Shown here: piece after piece, positions 36,613 through 45,131 of the stretch | Numbering within the stretch: position 1 is the stretch's first letter | How the letters are laid out: every line of letters starts with the position of its first letter | NCBI GenBank assembly: GCA_963737075.1 | Contig: CAVTRI010000001.1 | Coordinates: 1-64,000 of the forward strand | From: CAVTRI01 sp963737075 | GTDB lineage: Bacteria > Actinomycetota > Acidimicrobiia > Acidimicrobiales > Palsa-688 | Length of the DNA: 64,000 bases | Direction: 5' to 3' | Made by a program: the position numbers and the translations under genes | Notes under the pieces: generated by a model | Seen by the model: the letters and a program-made list of their open reading frames with translations, nothing else | The model's database searches: none | Told to the model about the DNA's origin: nothing

Positions 36613-37548
36613 TCAGCCGCCTGCGCCTCGGCCCTCGTCGGCGAGCTTGGCGACATCGCCGAGTCCCGACGTGGCGCCGACCGACATTTGCCGCCCTTGA
36701 AACAGCGTGGGAACGAGGTTCGCAAGCTCGTCCACTGTCCATGGCCCCTCTCGGTGCAGCACCGGGCCGGCGCGGTGCTGGTCCACGAGCGCGATGTCCC
36801 CACCGAAGACGGTGAAGACCTGCCCTGAGATTCCCTGCGCCTCGGGAAGGCACAGATAGACGACGATGGGGGAGTTATTGCCCGGGTCGGTCTCCGGCTC
36901 GCCCGCTTGGGGGAACACATCCTCGGTCAGCCGGGTGCGGGCCGCCGGCGCGACCACGTTGGATGTCACGCCGTAGCGGGCCATCTCCTTGGCGACGGCG
37001 ACACCGAACGCCACCACACCCGCTTTCGCGAACGCATACGCCGACTGGCTCGCGGCCGCAAACAGCCCCGAGACCGACGAGGTGTGCACCAGGCGTCCAT
37101 ACACAGGATCGCCCGTCTCCTTGGCACGCTGCCGCCAGTAGAGGCACGCGAAGTGTGTCGGGGCGAACGTTCCTTTTCCGTGCACCCGCACCACGGCGTC
37201 CCAGTCGAACTCGCCAAGGTTGAACACCATCCGGTTGCGGATGATGCCGGCGTTGTTGACCAGGATGTGCAAGTCGCCGTACGTGTCGATGGCCTGGTGG
37301 ACGAGGCGGGCGGCGCCGTCCCAGTCGGCGACGTCGTCGGTGTTGTACACCGCCTCTCCCCGTGCGGCCCGGATCTCCTCCACGACAGCTGCCGCTGGTC
37401 CCGGGTCGGCGCCCTGCCCACCTGAGGACGAGCCAAGGTCGTTGACGACGATTCGAGCGCCTTCTGCGGCCAAGAGCAGCGCGTGAGCGCGCCCGATGCC
37501 GCGGCCAGCACCCGTCACCACCGCTACGCGCTCGTCCAGTCGTCCCAA
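36613..37548 (-). CDS. Short-chain dehydrogenase, 17-beta-HSD4 / hydroxyacyl-CoA type
   Basis: This 311-residue NAD(P)-dependent oxidoreductase has TGAGRGIGRAHALLLAAEGA for cofactor binding, the NNAG motif (LHILVNNAGIIRNRM) and a catalytic Ser-Tyr-Lys (HTSSVSGLFAAASQSAYAFAKAG). DLGSSSGGQG after strand 2 is typical of the peroxisomal multifunctional enzyme-like branch, which acts on 3-hydroxyacyl-CoA or steroids. The C-terminal extension (residues 250-311) is longer than in the basic family. It sits in the CoA-transferase/acyl-CoA dehydrogenase cluster, which fits a beta-oxidation-like job. Confidence 0.88.
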   Translation of the reverse strand: MGRLDERVAVVTGAGRGIGRAHALLLAAEGARIVVNDLGSSSGGQGADPGPAAAVVEEIRAARGEAVYNTDDVADWDGAARLVHQAIDTYGDLHILVNNAGIIRNRMVFNLGEFDWDAVVRVHGKGTFAPTHFACLYWRQRAKETGDPVYGRLVHTSSVSGLFAAASQSAYAFAKAGVVAFGVAVAKEMARYGVTSNVVAPAARTRLTEDVFPQAGEPETDPGNNSPIVVYLCLPEAQGISGQVFTVFGGDIALVDQHRAGPVLHREGPWTVDELANLVPTLFQGRQMSVGATSGLGDVAKLADEGRGAGG

Positions 37549-37573
37549 GGTCGTCGAGGTTACCTGCCACAGG

Positions 37574-38110
37574 TCAACGCGCCCGCCCTGCGGGCTTGTC
37601 TAAGCGGTTGACGACACGTCGCATGCACACCCGGCCTACCGGGTTCAGGCCGTGTTCGGCTTCAGTGTCGCGCAGGGCGCGAAGCCCCGGCGTCAGCTCG
37701 TCCTCGCCCACCACGCGGAATCCAAGGTGCTCATAGAGCGGCCGGTTCCAGGGCACTTCTGAAAACGTGGTAAGCGTAATCGCAGGCAACCGGTTGCGGC
37801 TCGCCCAACGCTCTACCTCATCGAGGAGTTGCCGACTGAGCCCCTGGCCCTGGTGGTCGGGGTGGACGCTGACCTGTTCGACATGAGCACAACGGTCGGT
37901 GATGTCAACCACGATGTACCCGACCGCCACGTCTCCGCTGTCTGCAGCGACCCAGGCGCGGCCGGCGTCGGCGTACGCCACGAGGGTCTCGGCAGACATG
38001 GGCTCGTCGTCGGCGATGTGCGGCATTCCGACGTCACGGAAGCGCGCGCCAGCAGCACGTTCGATGGCACGCAACCTCTCGGCATCGGCCGGGCGAGCAG
38101 CACGAATCAT
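37574..38110 (-). CDS. GNAT family N-acetyltransferase
   Basis: This 178-residue acetyltransferase starts at ATG 38110 (MIRAARPADAERLRAIERAAG). The acetyl-CoA loop is HPDHQGQGLSRQLLDEVERW and the C-terminal motif LYEHLGFRVVGEDELTPGLRALRDTE matches the family of amine and aminoglycoside-like acetyltransferases. The longer upstream frame has no similarity and overlaps the lipoprotein region. Standalone gene, 25 bp after the SDR. Substrate unknown. Confidence 0.87.
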   Translation of the reverse strand: MIRAARPADAERLRAIERAAGARFRDVGMPHIADDEPMSAETLVAYADAGRAWVAADSGDVAVGYIVVDITDRCAHVEQVSVHPDHQGQGLSRQLLDEVERWASRNRLPAITLTTFSEVPWNRPLYEHLGFRVVGEDELTPGLRALRDTEAEHGLNPVGRVCMRRVVNRLDKPAGRAR

Positions 38111-38177
38111 GGCGAGCGGTTGTCGTCCTTCCGGCCCCGGGAATGTATCTGACCGGCTAGCGCGCGGCAGGGTGGCC

Positions 38178-38717
38178 TCAGCCGGCTGGGACGACCGTGA
38201 AACGCCAGTCGCAATTGGTGGTCGGAAAGATGGTGAGCTGGTAGTTCCCGGCGCCAAGGGAGCCGTTGACAGTGTTGGCCAAGGGCACACCCTGGACTAG
38301 CGGAGCAGCACCGCCCAGGGCTGCGTGACTGCCCGTCGTCAGGTTGTCGAAGGCTCCGGAAAAGAAGCACTGCCCCGAACCGGAGGCGTCGTAGGTCGGA
38401 TCGTATTGTGCGTACACGTCGATGACATAGCTGCCCGCTGGCAAGCTGAAGGTTTCAACTACACCGGCGTGACCGCTGAAGGATTGGCCTCCGGCTGTGG
38501 CCGACGGCGTCGCAGTGGAAGCTGGCTCCGGCGATGTCACGGACGAAGACGGAACGCTCGCGCTCTGCGTCGTTACCGAACCGGCTGAGGTGGTGGGCGG
38601 GGACGGCGTCGCAGTAGTTGGCGTTGACTCCGTTGCCGGGTGAGACCCGGATGACGAGCCGCAGGAGGCCCCAATCAGGGTCACCGTAACGAGCGATAAA
38701 AGGAAAAATTTTCGCAT
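38178..38717 (-). CDS. Putative secreted lipoprotein
   Basis: This 179-residue protein starts at ATG 38717 with MRKFFLLSLVTVTLIGASCG, a lipoprotein signal peptide with Cys-19 in a loose lipobox. A Ser/Thr/Pro-rich linker follows to about residue 65. The C-terminal domain (LPAGSYVIDVYAQYDPTYDA, CFFSGAFDNLT, YQLTIFPTTNCDWRFTVVPAG) is beta-rich with two Cys residues that may form a disulphide, as in carbohydrate- or ligand-binding jelly-roll modules. Role unknown. Between it and position 39234 only an integrase remnant is recognisable. Confidence 0.75.
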   Translation of the reverse strand: MRKFFLLSLVTVTLIGASCGSSSGSHPATESTPTTATPSPPTTSAGSVTTQSASVPSSSVTSPEPASTATPSATAGGQSFSGHAGVVETFSLPAGSYVIDVYAQYDPTYDASGSGQCFFSGAFDNLTTGSHAALGGAAPLVQGVPLANTVNGSLGAGNYQLTIFPTTNCDWRFTVVPAG

Positions 38718-38989
38718 GAACGTCGACTTCGAGAGGCGACCGTGGTGTGTCCGATCGGTGATATGTCCTGGCATGCCGGGCGCCGTGGCAGCCAGGAACG
38801 CATCGACTGCCTGAGCTGACGGCCTCCGCTCAGCGAACCCGGGGAACCGAGAGCCGCGCCCTTGCCTCGCTGTGGGGTTGTTTCGCACGTCTACGACGCG
38901 GGGTCCGCCAACGCCTGTTGTCATACTCATCACCTCGCTGCCCTCGAGGAAGGCAATCGTACCCGGACCTATGTTGGAGCGGCCCCGTC

Positions 38990-39085
38990 ATGTCCTTTCG
39001 GTCACTCCGGAAGACTCCCGCCGATAGGGAATCGAACACCGTGAGATTTCATGATCTGCGCCACTCTTGTCGGCTCTTCTCATTG
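38990..39085 (+). pseudogene. Tyrosine recombinase (phage integrase) remnant
   Basis: A short plus-strand stretch reads MSFRSLRKTPADRESNTV-RFHDLRHSCRLFSL. HDLRHS is the box II HxLRH(T/S) motif of tyrosine recombinases, and FRSLRK-n-VRFHDLRHS is the usual sequence around it. No catalytic Arg upstream or Tyr downstream is left, and the frame ends in unrelated sequence. It would be a relic of an integrated element next to the lipoprotein gene. Short length leaves some chance of coincidence. Confidence 0.5.
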
Positions 39086-39234
39086 TCGAACGGGCGCGAC
39101 CGCGGGCGAGTATGCAGCGAATGGCCCACCCGAGCGGAGCGAACAGAACGACGTCGGCCGCCGCCGACCGGAACTTTTGAGGGTACGTTCGGAGAACCCC
39201 CTGCCCGCGGGCGATTGCGCCGTAACGTCCCCCT

Positions 39235-40068
39235 ATGCGGTTCGGCATCCAGGTCGAGACAACCGGCGTGGGTGGCTTCGGGGGGGATCCGACTCGTTAT
39301 GCCGAGCTTGCCCGGCGAGCCGAGGCCGCCGATTGGGATGGCGTCTTCGTCTCTGATTCCGGGTACCCGGTGATGGGTCCTCCCGGGCCTCAGGAGATTC
39401 GCGATCCCTGGATCGCGATCGCAGCCATGGCGAGTGCAACGACGCGCATCCGGGTGGGGACGCTTGTCACGCCCTTGCCGCGCTATCGCCCTTGGGAGGT
39501 GGCCCTTCGAAGCGTCTCGCTCGACCACCTGTCCGGGGGCAGGTTGACGCTCACCGTTGGGATCGGAGCGGTTGACGCGTTCAGTCGGCTCGGCGAGCCC
39601 ACTGACCGGACTGTCCGCGTGGGCCGCACGCTTGACTCGCTGTCGATCCTGCGAGGCCTATGGAGTGGCGAACCCACGACATATGAGGGCGAGTTCTTCC
39701 GGGTCGACAACCTCGTGCTACGGCCCCGAGCCATGCAGCGGCCGCGCCCGCAGGTGTGGGTCCGAGTCTGGAACAGAAGCGACGCCGTAGCTGTCGCCGC
39801 GGAGTGGGACGGGTTGCACGTCCCGTCGATCCCCGTCGACGATCTTCGCTCCCTTGTGGCACAGCTTGAGCCTGACGTCGACATCGTTGTCGAAGCACCG
39901 ATGCAAGCGAGGAGCGCGCCCGATGTTGTCGCCTCCTACGACGAGGTCGGTGCGACATGGTGGCTCGAACAGGTCCTCTGGCTGAACTATCCGGAGACAA
40001 CCCCCGACAGAGAGGAGTCGATGCTGTCTCGGGTAGACGAAGGACCGCCACTCGGTCCGAACGGCTGA
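39235..40068 (+). CDS. LLM-class (luciferase-like, F420-type) oxidoreductase
   Basis: This 277-residue TIM-barrel protein belongs to the luciferase-like monooxygenase superfamily, many actinobacterial members of which use coenzyme F420. Motifs are RYAELARRAEAADWDGVFVSD, TRIRVGTLVTPLPRYRPWEVALRSVSLDHLSGGRLTLTVGIG and LDSLSILRGLWSGEPTTYEGEFF. The ATG at 39235 is directly at the conserved MRFGIQVE start. It is followed by cyanase on the opposite strand. Substrate is not predictable. Confidence 0.88.
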   Translation: MRFGIQVETTGVGGFGGDPTRYAELARRAEAADWDGVFVSDSGYPVMGPPGPQEIRDPWIAIAAMASATTRIRVGTLVTPLPRYRPWEVALRSVSLDHLSGGRLTLTVGIGAVDAFSRLGEPTDRTVRVGRTLDSLSILRGLWSGEPTTYEGEFFRVDNLVLRPRAMQRPRPQVWVRVWNRSDAVAVAAEWDGLHVPSIPVDDLRSLVAQLEPDVDIVVEAPMQARSAPDVVASYDEVGATWWLEQVLWLNYPETTPDREESMLSRVDEGPPLGPNG

Positions 40069-40310
40069 CCGTCGTCGCTAAACCTTGGCTGGGCAGTCGA
40101 CGCCCGTCACTCGCGGATCATAGGCGACTGCCACCGCTATCGAACGAACGCGACGTATCTGGTCAGTAGACAGCCATCGGCAAAGTGGACAGGGGCACGG
40201 TCGACGAGGCGTCCGGTGGGGCTCAGGGTGGGTGAGAAGAGCGGTTCCAAGGCGCGCAATACGGAGCGACGTCGACTGGACCCGAAGCTCGGTGAAGCTG
40301 GGTGGCACAG

Positions 40311-40754
40311 TCACCACTTTCGATACGGCAGAAACTTGCCGTTGTAGGTGATCTGCACACGATCGCCTTTCGGATCGGCCAATCGTTGGATGTCGATCTC
40401 GAAGTCGATGGCGCTCATGATCCCGTCGCCGAACATCTCGTGGACCACTGCTTTGATGGTCGTGCCGTACACCTGGGTGATCTCATGGAGGCGGTACATG
40501 AGGGGATCGACCGGGACAGCACCGGGTAGCGAACCCTTGGTCGGAACCTGTTGAAGGGCCTCCGCCACCTCGGGTCCCAGGTCGAGCATCGCGGTTATGG
40601 TGTCGGCTTCGCTCGAGTCCATTGTCGCCTGGCCCATGATGGCCGCTGTGGTCCAAACGACATGATGGCCGACATTGTCCGCCAACTGTTGAAACGTAAG
40701 GCTTTTGCGCTGCTTCGCCTCAAGGATCGCGTCCGTGCATTCTGACCGGTTCAT
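40311..40754 (-). CDS. cynS: Cyanate hydratase (cyanase)
   Basis: Cyanase converts cyanate plus bicarbonate to ammonia and CO2. The 147-residue protein has the N-terminal helix-turn-helix-like domain (AKQRKSLTFQQLADNVG) and the catalytic C-terminal domain with YRLHEITQVYGTTIKAVVHEMFGDGIMSAIDFEI. The three catalytic residues, Arg and Glu of YRLHE and Ser of IMSAID, are all present. AGGAGG lies 6 bp before the ATG. No carbonic anhydrase (cynT), cyanate transporter or CynR gene is adjacent, so it stands alone. Length equals the family standard of about 150 residues. Confidence 0.96.
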   Translation of the reverse strand: MNRSECTDAILEAKQRKSLTFQQLADNVGHHVVWTTAAIMGQATMDSSEADTITAMLDLGPEVAEALQQVPTKGSLPGAVPVDPLMYRLHEITQVYGTTIKAVVHEMFGDGIMSAIDFEIDIQRLADPKGDRVQITYNGKFLPYRKW

Positions 40755-41008
40755 CCTTACCTCCTCTCCCTGCTCATGCAGGGGCCACTATGACACGGAT
40801 CCGGGTGGCGGCGAAGCCGAAGGCGGCGGATGCGAAGTTGGGCCATTGTCGGTCCGGTATCAGTCCGAGTGGATGCGGCCCCCGGTTGATGGCCGGTTGT
40901 CGAGGCGCTGTCAGTGGAAGGAGCCGTCGCCCGGCCGGTGGTCAGCGCGTCGCCACGTTGATTATGCTGGCTGCGAGCGGCAAGGATCTTCCTTGGGATG
41001 CGCGGGTG

Positions 41009-42037
41009 ATGTCATCGAAACGGGCCGTCGTGGCCACCGTCTTGGCCGTGTTGGCGGCCGCTTGTTCGAGCGCAGCGCATGGGGCGGCCCCGACAATGAC
41101 CACCCATGCTCGCCCTGCCAACCTGCCCACGACCGCTAGTGCCCCTCCCCGGGTTGTCGGCATTACCGTCTCGCGGGAGCGGTGGGCGCTCCCGGCGCCG
41201 GTGTCTCGCCCGGTCGTGCTCCCGGATGGAAGCGGCTTCGTGATCTTAGGTGGCCTCGTCACGGGCGATACGTCGACGTCGCGCATTGTTGCCGTCGATC
41301 CCGCCGGCGGTGACTCTCGCATCAGTGGCCACCTAGCTGTCGCCGTCCACGATAGTGCCGGGGCTGTTATCGGCGGCCATTTCTTCGTCTTCGGAGGTGG
41401 TTCGACCAGCACCGTCTCCGTTGTGCAGGTCTGGTCGACGACCGGCTCAGCGACGGAGGTGGCGAGGCTGCCGGAAGCCCGCTCCGATCTGTCGGCGGCC
41501 ACGGTCGGCGCCAGCACGTACGTCGTCGGAGGGTTCAACGGATCGGCCATGACCCCCGACGTTCTCGCCACCACGGACGGCGTGTCGTTCGGGCCTGTCG
41601 CCGAGCTTGCGGTGCCCGTTCGCTACGCTGCCGTAGCCGGGCTGGGGGACAGCCTCTGGGTGGTGGGAGGCGTGACCAGCACGAGCGAGGGAGGCACCAC
41701 CGAGACCGACGTTGTGCAGCACCTCAACCTGACCTCCGGGCGGGTGACAGTAACCGGCCGGCTTCCCCAGCCAATCGGTCACGCCACTGCGTTGGTCCTC
41801 GACGGGCAGATCTTCGTCCTAGGCGGGCGATCGGGGACCGTACCGACCGCAGCAATCTGGCATCTCGACCCCGCGAACGGAGCGCTCTCCCTGGCCGGCC
41901 AACTTCCGAGCCCCGTCTCTGACGCGGCTTCGGTGGTGGTCGGCGGCGTCGGCTACCTGGTGGGTGGCGAGCTCATCGGTCCGTCCCAGCCCTTAGACAC
42001 CGTCGTGGGGGTGCGGCCAAGCCTGCCAGATCAGTGA
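41009..42037 (+). CDS. Kelch-repeat-like secreted lipoprotein
   Basis: This 342-residue protein starts MSSKRAVVATVLAVLAAACS, a lipoprotein signal with Cys-19 (lipobox LAAAC). The rest is a series of about five kelch-like units, each with a run of two Gly and a strand, such as GSGFVILGGLV, GHFFVFGGGST, ASTYVVGGFNG, DSLWVVGGVTS, GQIFVLGGRSG and GVGYLVGGEL. A six-bladed beta-propeller on the outer cell surface is predicted. Ligand or enzyme activity unknown. It converges on the SDR gene, overlapping by 7 bp at the ends. Confidence 0.82.
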   Translation: MSSKRAVVATVLAVLAAACSSAAHGAAPTMTTHARPANLPTTASAPPRVVGITVSRERWALPAPVSRPVVLPDGSGFVILGGLVTGDTSTSRIVAVDPAGGDSRISGHLAVAVHDSAGAVIGGHFFVFGGGSTSTVSVVQVWSTTGSATEVARLPEARSDLSAATVGASTYVVGGFNGSAMTPDVLATTDGVSFGPVAELAVPVRYAAVAGLGDSLWVVGGVTSTSEGGTTETDVVQHLNLTSGRVTVTGRLPQPIGHATALVLDGQIFVLGGRSGTVPTAAIWHLDPANGALSLAGQLPSPVSDAASVVVGGVGYLVGGELIGPSQPLDTVVGVRPSLPDQ

Positions 42038-42905
42038 AGGGCTCCCCGCCGTTGCGCGATGAGTCGCAACCGTCCGGCCTCGGCGACCGGGACGCGCATC
42101 CTCTTCTCTCCTCTACTGCCCAACCCGTGGGAGGCGGGCTCGGTCACGTCGTGGGGCGACAGGGTGGCTAGCCAGTCGGCGAAGGTGGTGTGGCCGAGAG
42201 TGGCGTCGGGTCCGGGAAGCAGTACGTCGCCGGCCATCTCGGGCCCGAAGGGCCCGTCGTGCCAGCTGGGGATGAGCCTCGTCGCGGTATCTCCTTTGGC
42301 TGTCAGGACGCGGCGTGCCATGTCGACGAAGTTCTGTCGTTCTGGGCCAGCCGCTTCGAGGACGTGGGGGGCGGGGTCGCCGAGGGCGACGTCCATCAGA
42401 ATTTGGGCGACGTCGGAGGAGGCGATGGGCTGCACGAGCAAGGGGGCGATGGTGGCTGTGTCACCGTGCCTGGTCCAGCCGAGGACCATCTCGGGAGACT
42501 CGCAGAACTGGGTCGCGCGCACGATGGTCCACGGCAGCGGCCCCGTCACGACGAGTTGTTCCTGGCGCGCTTGCCCACATAGTGGCCGTTGCCGTGGACG
42601 CGATCGACACCGACGATCGACAAGGCGATGTGATGCCGCACACCTGTCTTCTTCCCGGCCCGGAGCAGGTTGCCGGTCGAGGCCTCGAAGAAGGCACGCG
42701 CTCTTTCGGGGTCAGTCTGTCGAGTGTTGGTGACGTCGATTACCGCCTGGACGTCGGTCAAAGCGTGGTTGAGGCCGTCGCCACTGGAGAGATCGACGCC
42801 GTGGGAGCGGGCCAGCACACTGACGTGGTGTCCGCCAGTGCTCAGGATGTCGACGAGTTGGCGTCCGATCAACCCGGTACCACCGGCTACTGCGATGCTG
42901 GACAT
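42031..42905 (-). CDS. Atypical SDR / NAD(P)-binding NmrA-like protein, frameshifted
   Basis: The N-terminal half (MSSIAVAGGTGLIGRQLVDI; GGTGLIG cofactor motif; DVTNTRQTDPERARAFFEAST) and C-terminal half (TGPLPWTIVRATQFCE, PIASSDVAQILMDVALGDP) are in different frames, joined by one missing base near 42558 (KRA-QEQLVV). Repaired, the protein has about 291 residues and resembles SDR-like nucleoside-diphosphate-sugar epimerase-type proteins such as YwnB/QOR2 relatives. It starts at ATG 42905, overlapping the end of the MFS gene by 19 bp, and is last in a four-gene operon. Confidence 0.82.
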
Positions 42906-44348
42906 GATGCCCCTCCTCGATTGGGACATTCGGTTGGCGGGATGACGGTGTCCGACGATGGAAGGTCGGATGTCGGAATATCGACGGTCTCGTGGGCGGG
43001 GCTTTGCGGACGCTCCGTGTGGCGGGTGTTTGGATCGTCGAACGGGAACGTCATCGTGGTCGGATCGAGATTTCGGGGGCTTTGGCGCCGAGGGGTGGCG
43101 ACACCGACGATGAGGGCGAGGCCGATCACGATGAGACCGAAGAGGCGAAAGGTCTGAGTGAGTCCGAGCCGAGTGACGATGAGCCCGGCGAGTACCGCAG
43201 GCACTGACAGGGACAGGTAGGCGACGATGTAGAACGCAGACATGACGGTGGCTCGGTCTCGTGCGGGGGCGGCCGCGGCGAGGGACGCGGAGTCCGCCCA
43301 TCAACATCACACCGAACCCGGCTCCGGTGGCTACGAGCCCGGCGAAGAACACGGCGGGTCTGCCCGCTAGGGAGCCGATTGTGATGGCCATTCCCGAGGC
43401 GAGCATCAGGGAACCGCCAGCGGTGGCCATCTGGTTGGGGAGCCGGTGAAATGTGAGTTGGGCAAGCGCGGCGGCCCCGGCGAAGGCGAGAGTGGCCCAT
43501 CCGCCGGGCAGGGCGGTGGTCGTGACGACGAGGCGGCCCGCCAGGCGGGGTCCGAGCGACAGCAGAAGAGCAGCGACGGACCAGGAGGCGAGCGCCGCCA
43601 GGGCGGCCAGGGCGAAGGGCCCTCGGGCGGCCGCTGGGACCTGGGGCGGGGTGGGGCGCAGTCGGGGCCGGGTGGTGACCGCCACGGGTTCGGGGAGGCT
43701 GAGGATGGCTGGGATGAGCACGGCGAACACGCCCGCTTGCAGGACGAAGGGCAAGACTCGGGGCTGGGGGCCATACTGGATCATCATCGCCGAGGCGGGG
43801 GCGCCGACCGCGAGACCCAGGGCGCTGGCGATGCCGTTGAGGAGTCCAGCCTGGGTCTGATCGCCGCGGGGGTGGAGGTCGATGAGAGTGGCCCCGCCGG
43901 CGCCTAGCACGGCCCCGGTGGCGACACCTTGAATAGCCCGGGCGACGAAAAGCCAGCCGGGGCCCTGGGCGCAGGCGAACACGGCGCTGGCGGCGATGAG
44001 CCCGATGAGCCCGACGACGAGCACCGGGCGCCGACCGATGTCGTCGGAGATGCGACCGACGAGCGATAGTGCGGCCAGGGCGTAGACGGCGTAGATCGAC
44101 GTGAGGGTCACCGGTGAGAATTGCCATCGTGCCTGGTAGATGTCATAGAGGGGGGTGGGCACGGAGGACGCGAACAGGGTGGCCGCGATCACAGCCGCGA
44201 CGACGGGAACGCCGGCGCCGACAGACCGGCGCCGTTGCGGCCCGAGCCCGCGCCGACCGGGCGGCCGACGGTTCGTTTGGCTGTACGTCCGCGCTGGGTG
44301 CCCGGCGATGGGAGGCGGGGCTGGCTGTCGGTGAGGGTAGGTGATCAT
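42887..44348 (-). CDS. MFS transporter, frameshifted
   Basis: This MFS permease has about 480 residues when repaired. The N-terminal half has LFASSVPTPLYDIYQARWQF, SLVGRISDDIGRRPVLVVGLIGL (motif A) and FVARAIQGVATGAVLGAGGATL. The frame breaks near 43285 (one base missing after GLRV) and continues as AAAAPARDRATVMSAFYIVAYLSLSVPAVLAGL. The ATG at 44348 overlaps the stop of the epimerase gene (ATGA) and the 3' end overlaps the SDR start. It belongs to the YttB/CynX-like drug exporter side of MFS rather than the DHA2 group. Substrate unknown. Confidence 0.82.
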
Positions 44349-45058
44349 TGTTGGGGCTCCCATGGGTTGTTGGTGGACGCGGTGGCGGCCACCAACCGTC
44401 GGTTGGAGACACGCTCGTCGTTTCGGCACACGTTGTAGATGCCACTGGGCAGGCAGAGGGCGGCGAGCAAGGCGCGGCCGGCGTCGTGGACGTGGAGGGT
44501 GGCACCCAGTCGCGCGTTGGGGTGGTCGTTGCCGGTGCCAGGGCCGTCGAGGAGCCCAAGTCGGAGCACCACGCCTCGCCGTCCGGCTCGGGCGAACCGG
44601 TCAGCCTGGGATTCGGCGGTGAGCGCGGACCGCAAGATGGGGATTGGGTACGTGGCGGTGTGTTCGTCGGCGGCGCGGTCGGCGGGATAGACGAACGTGA
44701 CGGTCGGCTGGACATACACCGCCGCGCCGGCTTGGAGGGCGGCGTCGACAAGGACTCGGGACCCCTCAGCGCGCAGGTGGTCGTTCTCCCGCCAGGCGTC
44801 GGGCGTGTCGAGCTGGTCGAGTGAGCGGATGCGGGAGGCGAGATGCAACACGGCGTCGGCGTCTTCCATGGCCGCCACTACCGCGTCGAGGTCATACAGA
44901 TCCAGCTCGGCGTGGGTCGGAGCGAGCAGCTGATGACCGGCCTGTTCGGCGAGAGGTCGGAGGGCGCGGCCAAGAACACCGGTGCCGCCCGTGACGAACA
45001 GCCGCATCGGCGGGCGGCGTTTGCGGGTGACATGCCGGAGGGTGCGGGCTGACATCAT
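44345..45058 (-). CDS. NAD-dependent epimerase/dehydratase family protein
   Basis: This protein (about 237 residues) has the Rossmann motif LFVTGGTGVLGRALRPLAEQAG, LDLYDLDAVVAAMEDADAVLHLASR and VYVQPTVTFVYPADRAADE, where a Tyr-Pro replaces part of the usual YxxxK of extended SDRs. I place the start at the MM pair (45055-45058) after GGAAACC. It overlaps the next MFS start by 4 bp and follows the first MFS gene by 73 bp, so all four genes form one transcript. Substrate unknown. Confidence 0.82.
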   Translation of the reverse strand: MMSARTLRHVTRKRRPPMRLFVTGGTGVLGRALRPLAEQAGHQLLAPTHAELDLYDLDAVVAAMEDADAVLHLASRIRSLDQLDTPDAWRENDHLRAEGSRVLVDAALQAGAAVYVQPTVTFVYPADRAADEHTATYPIPILRSALTAESQADRFARAGRRGVVLRLGLLDGPGTGNDHPNARLGATLHVHDAGRALLAALCLPSGIYNVCRNDERVSNRRLVAATASTNNPWEPQQ

Positions 45059-45131
45059 TGTGGTTTCCTGGTCTCTGTCGAGCGGGCCATGCGGCACGTT
45101 TCGGCCTGATAACTGCGGCACGATCATCTCC

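Noticed and set aside
39027..39040. GGGAATCGAACACC, like the T-arm of a tRNA on the minus strand
   Set aside because: The flanking bases do not form a T-stem, and no acceptor, D or anticodon arms can be folded nearby.
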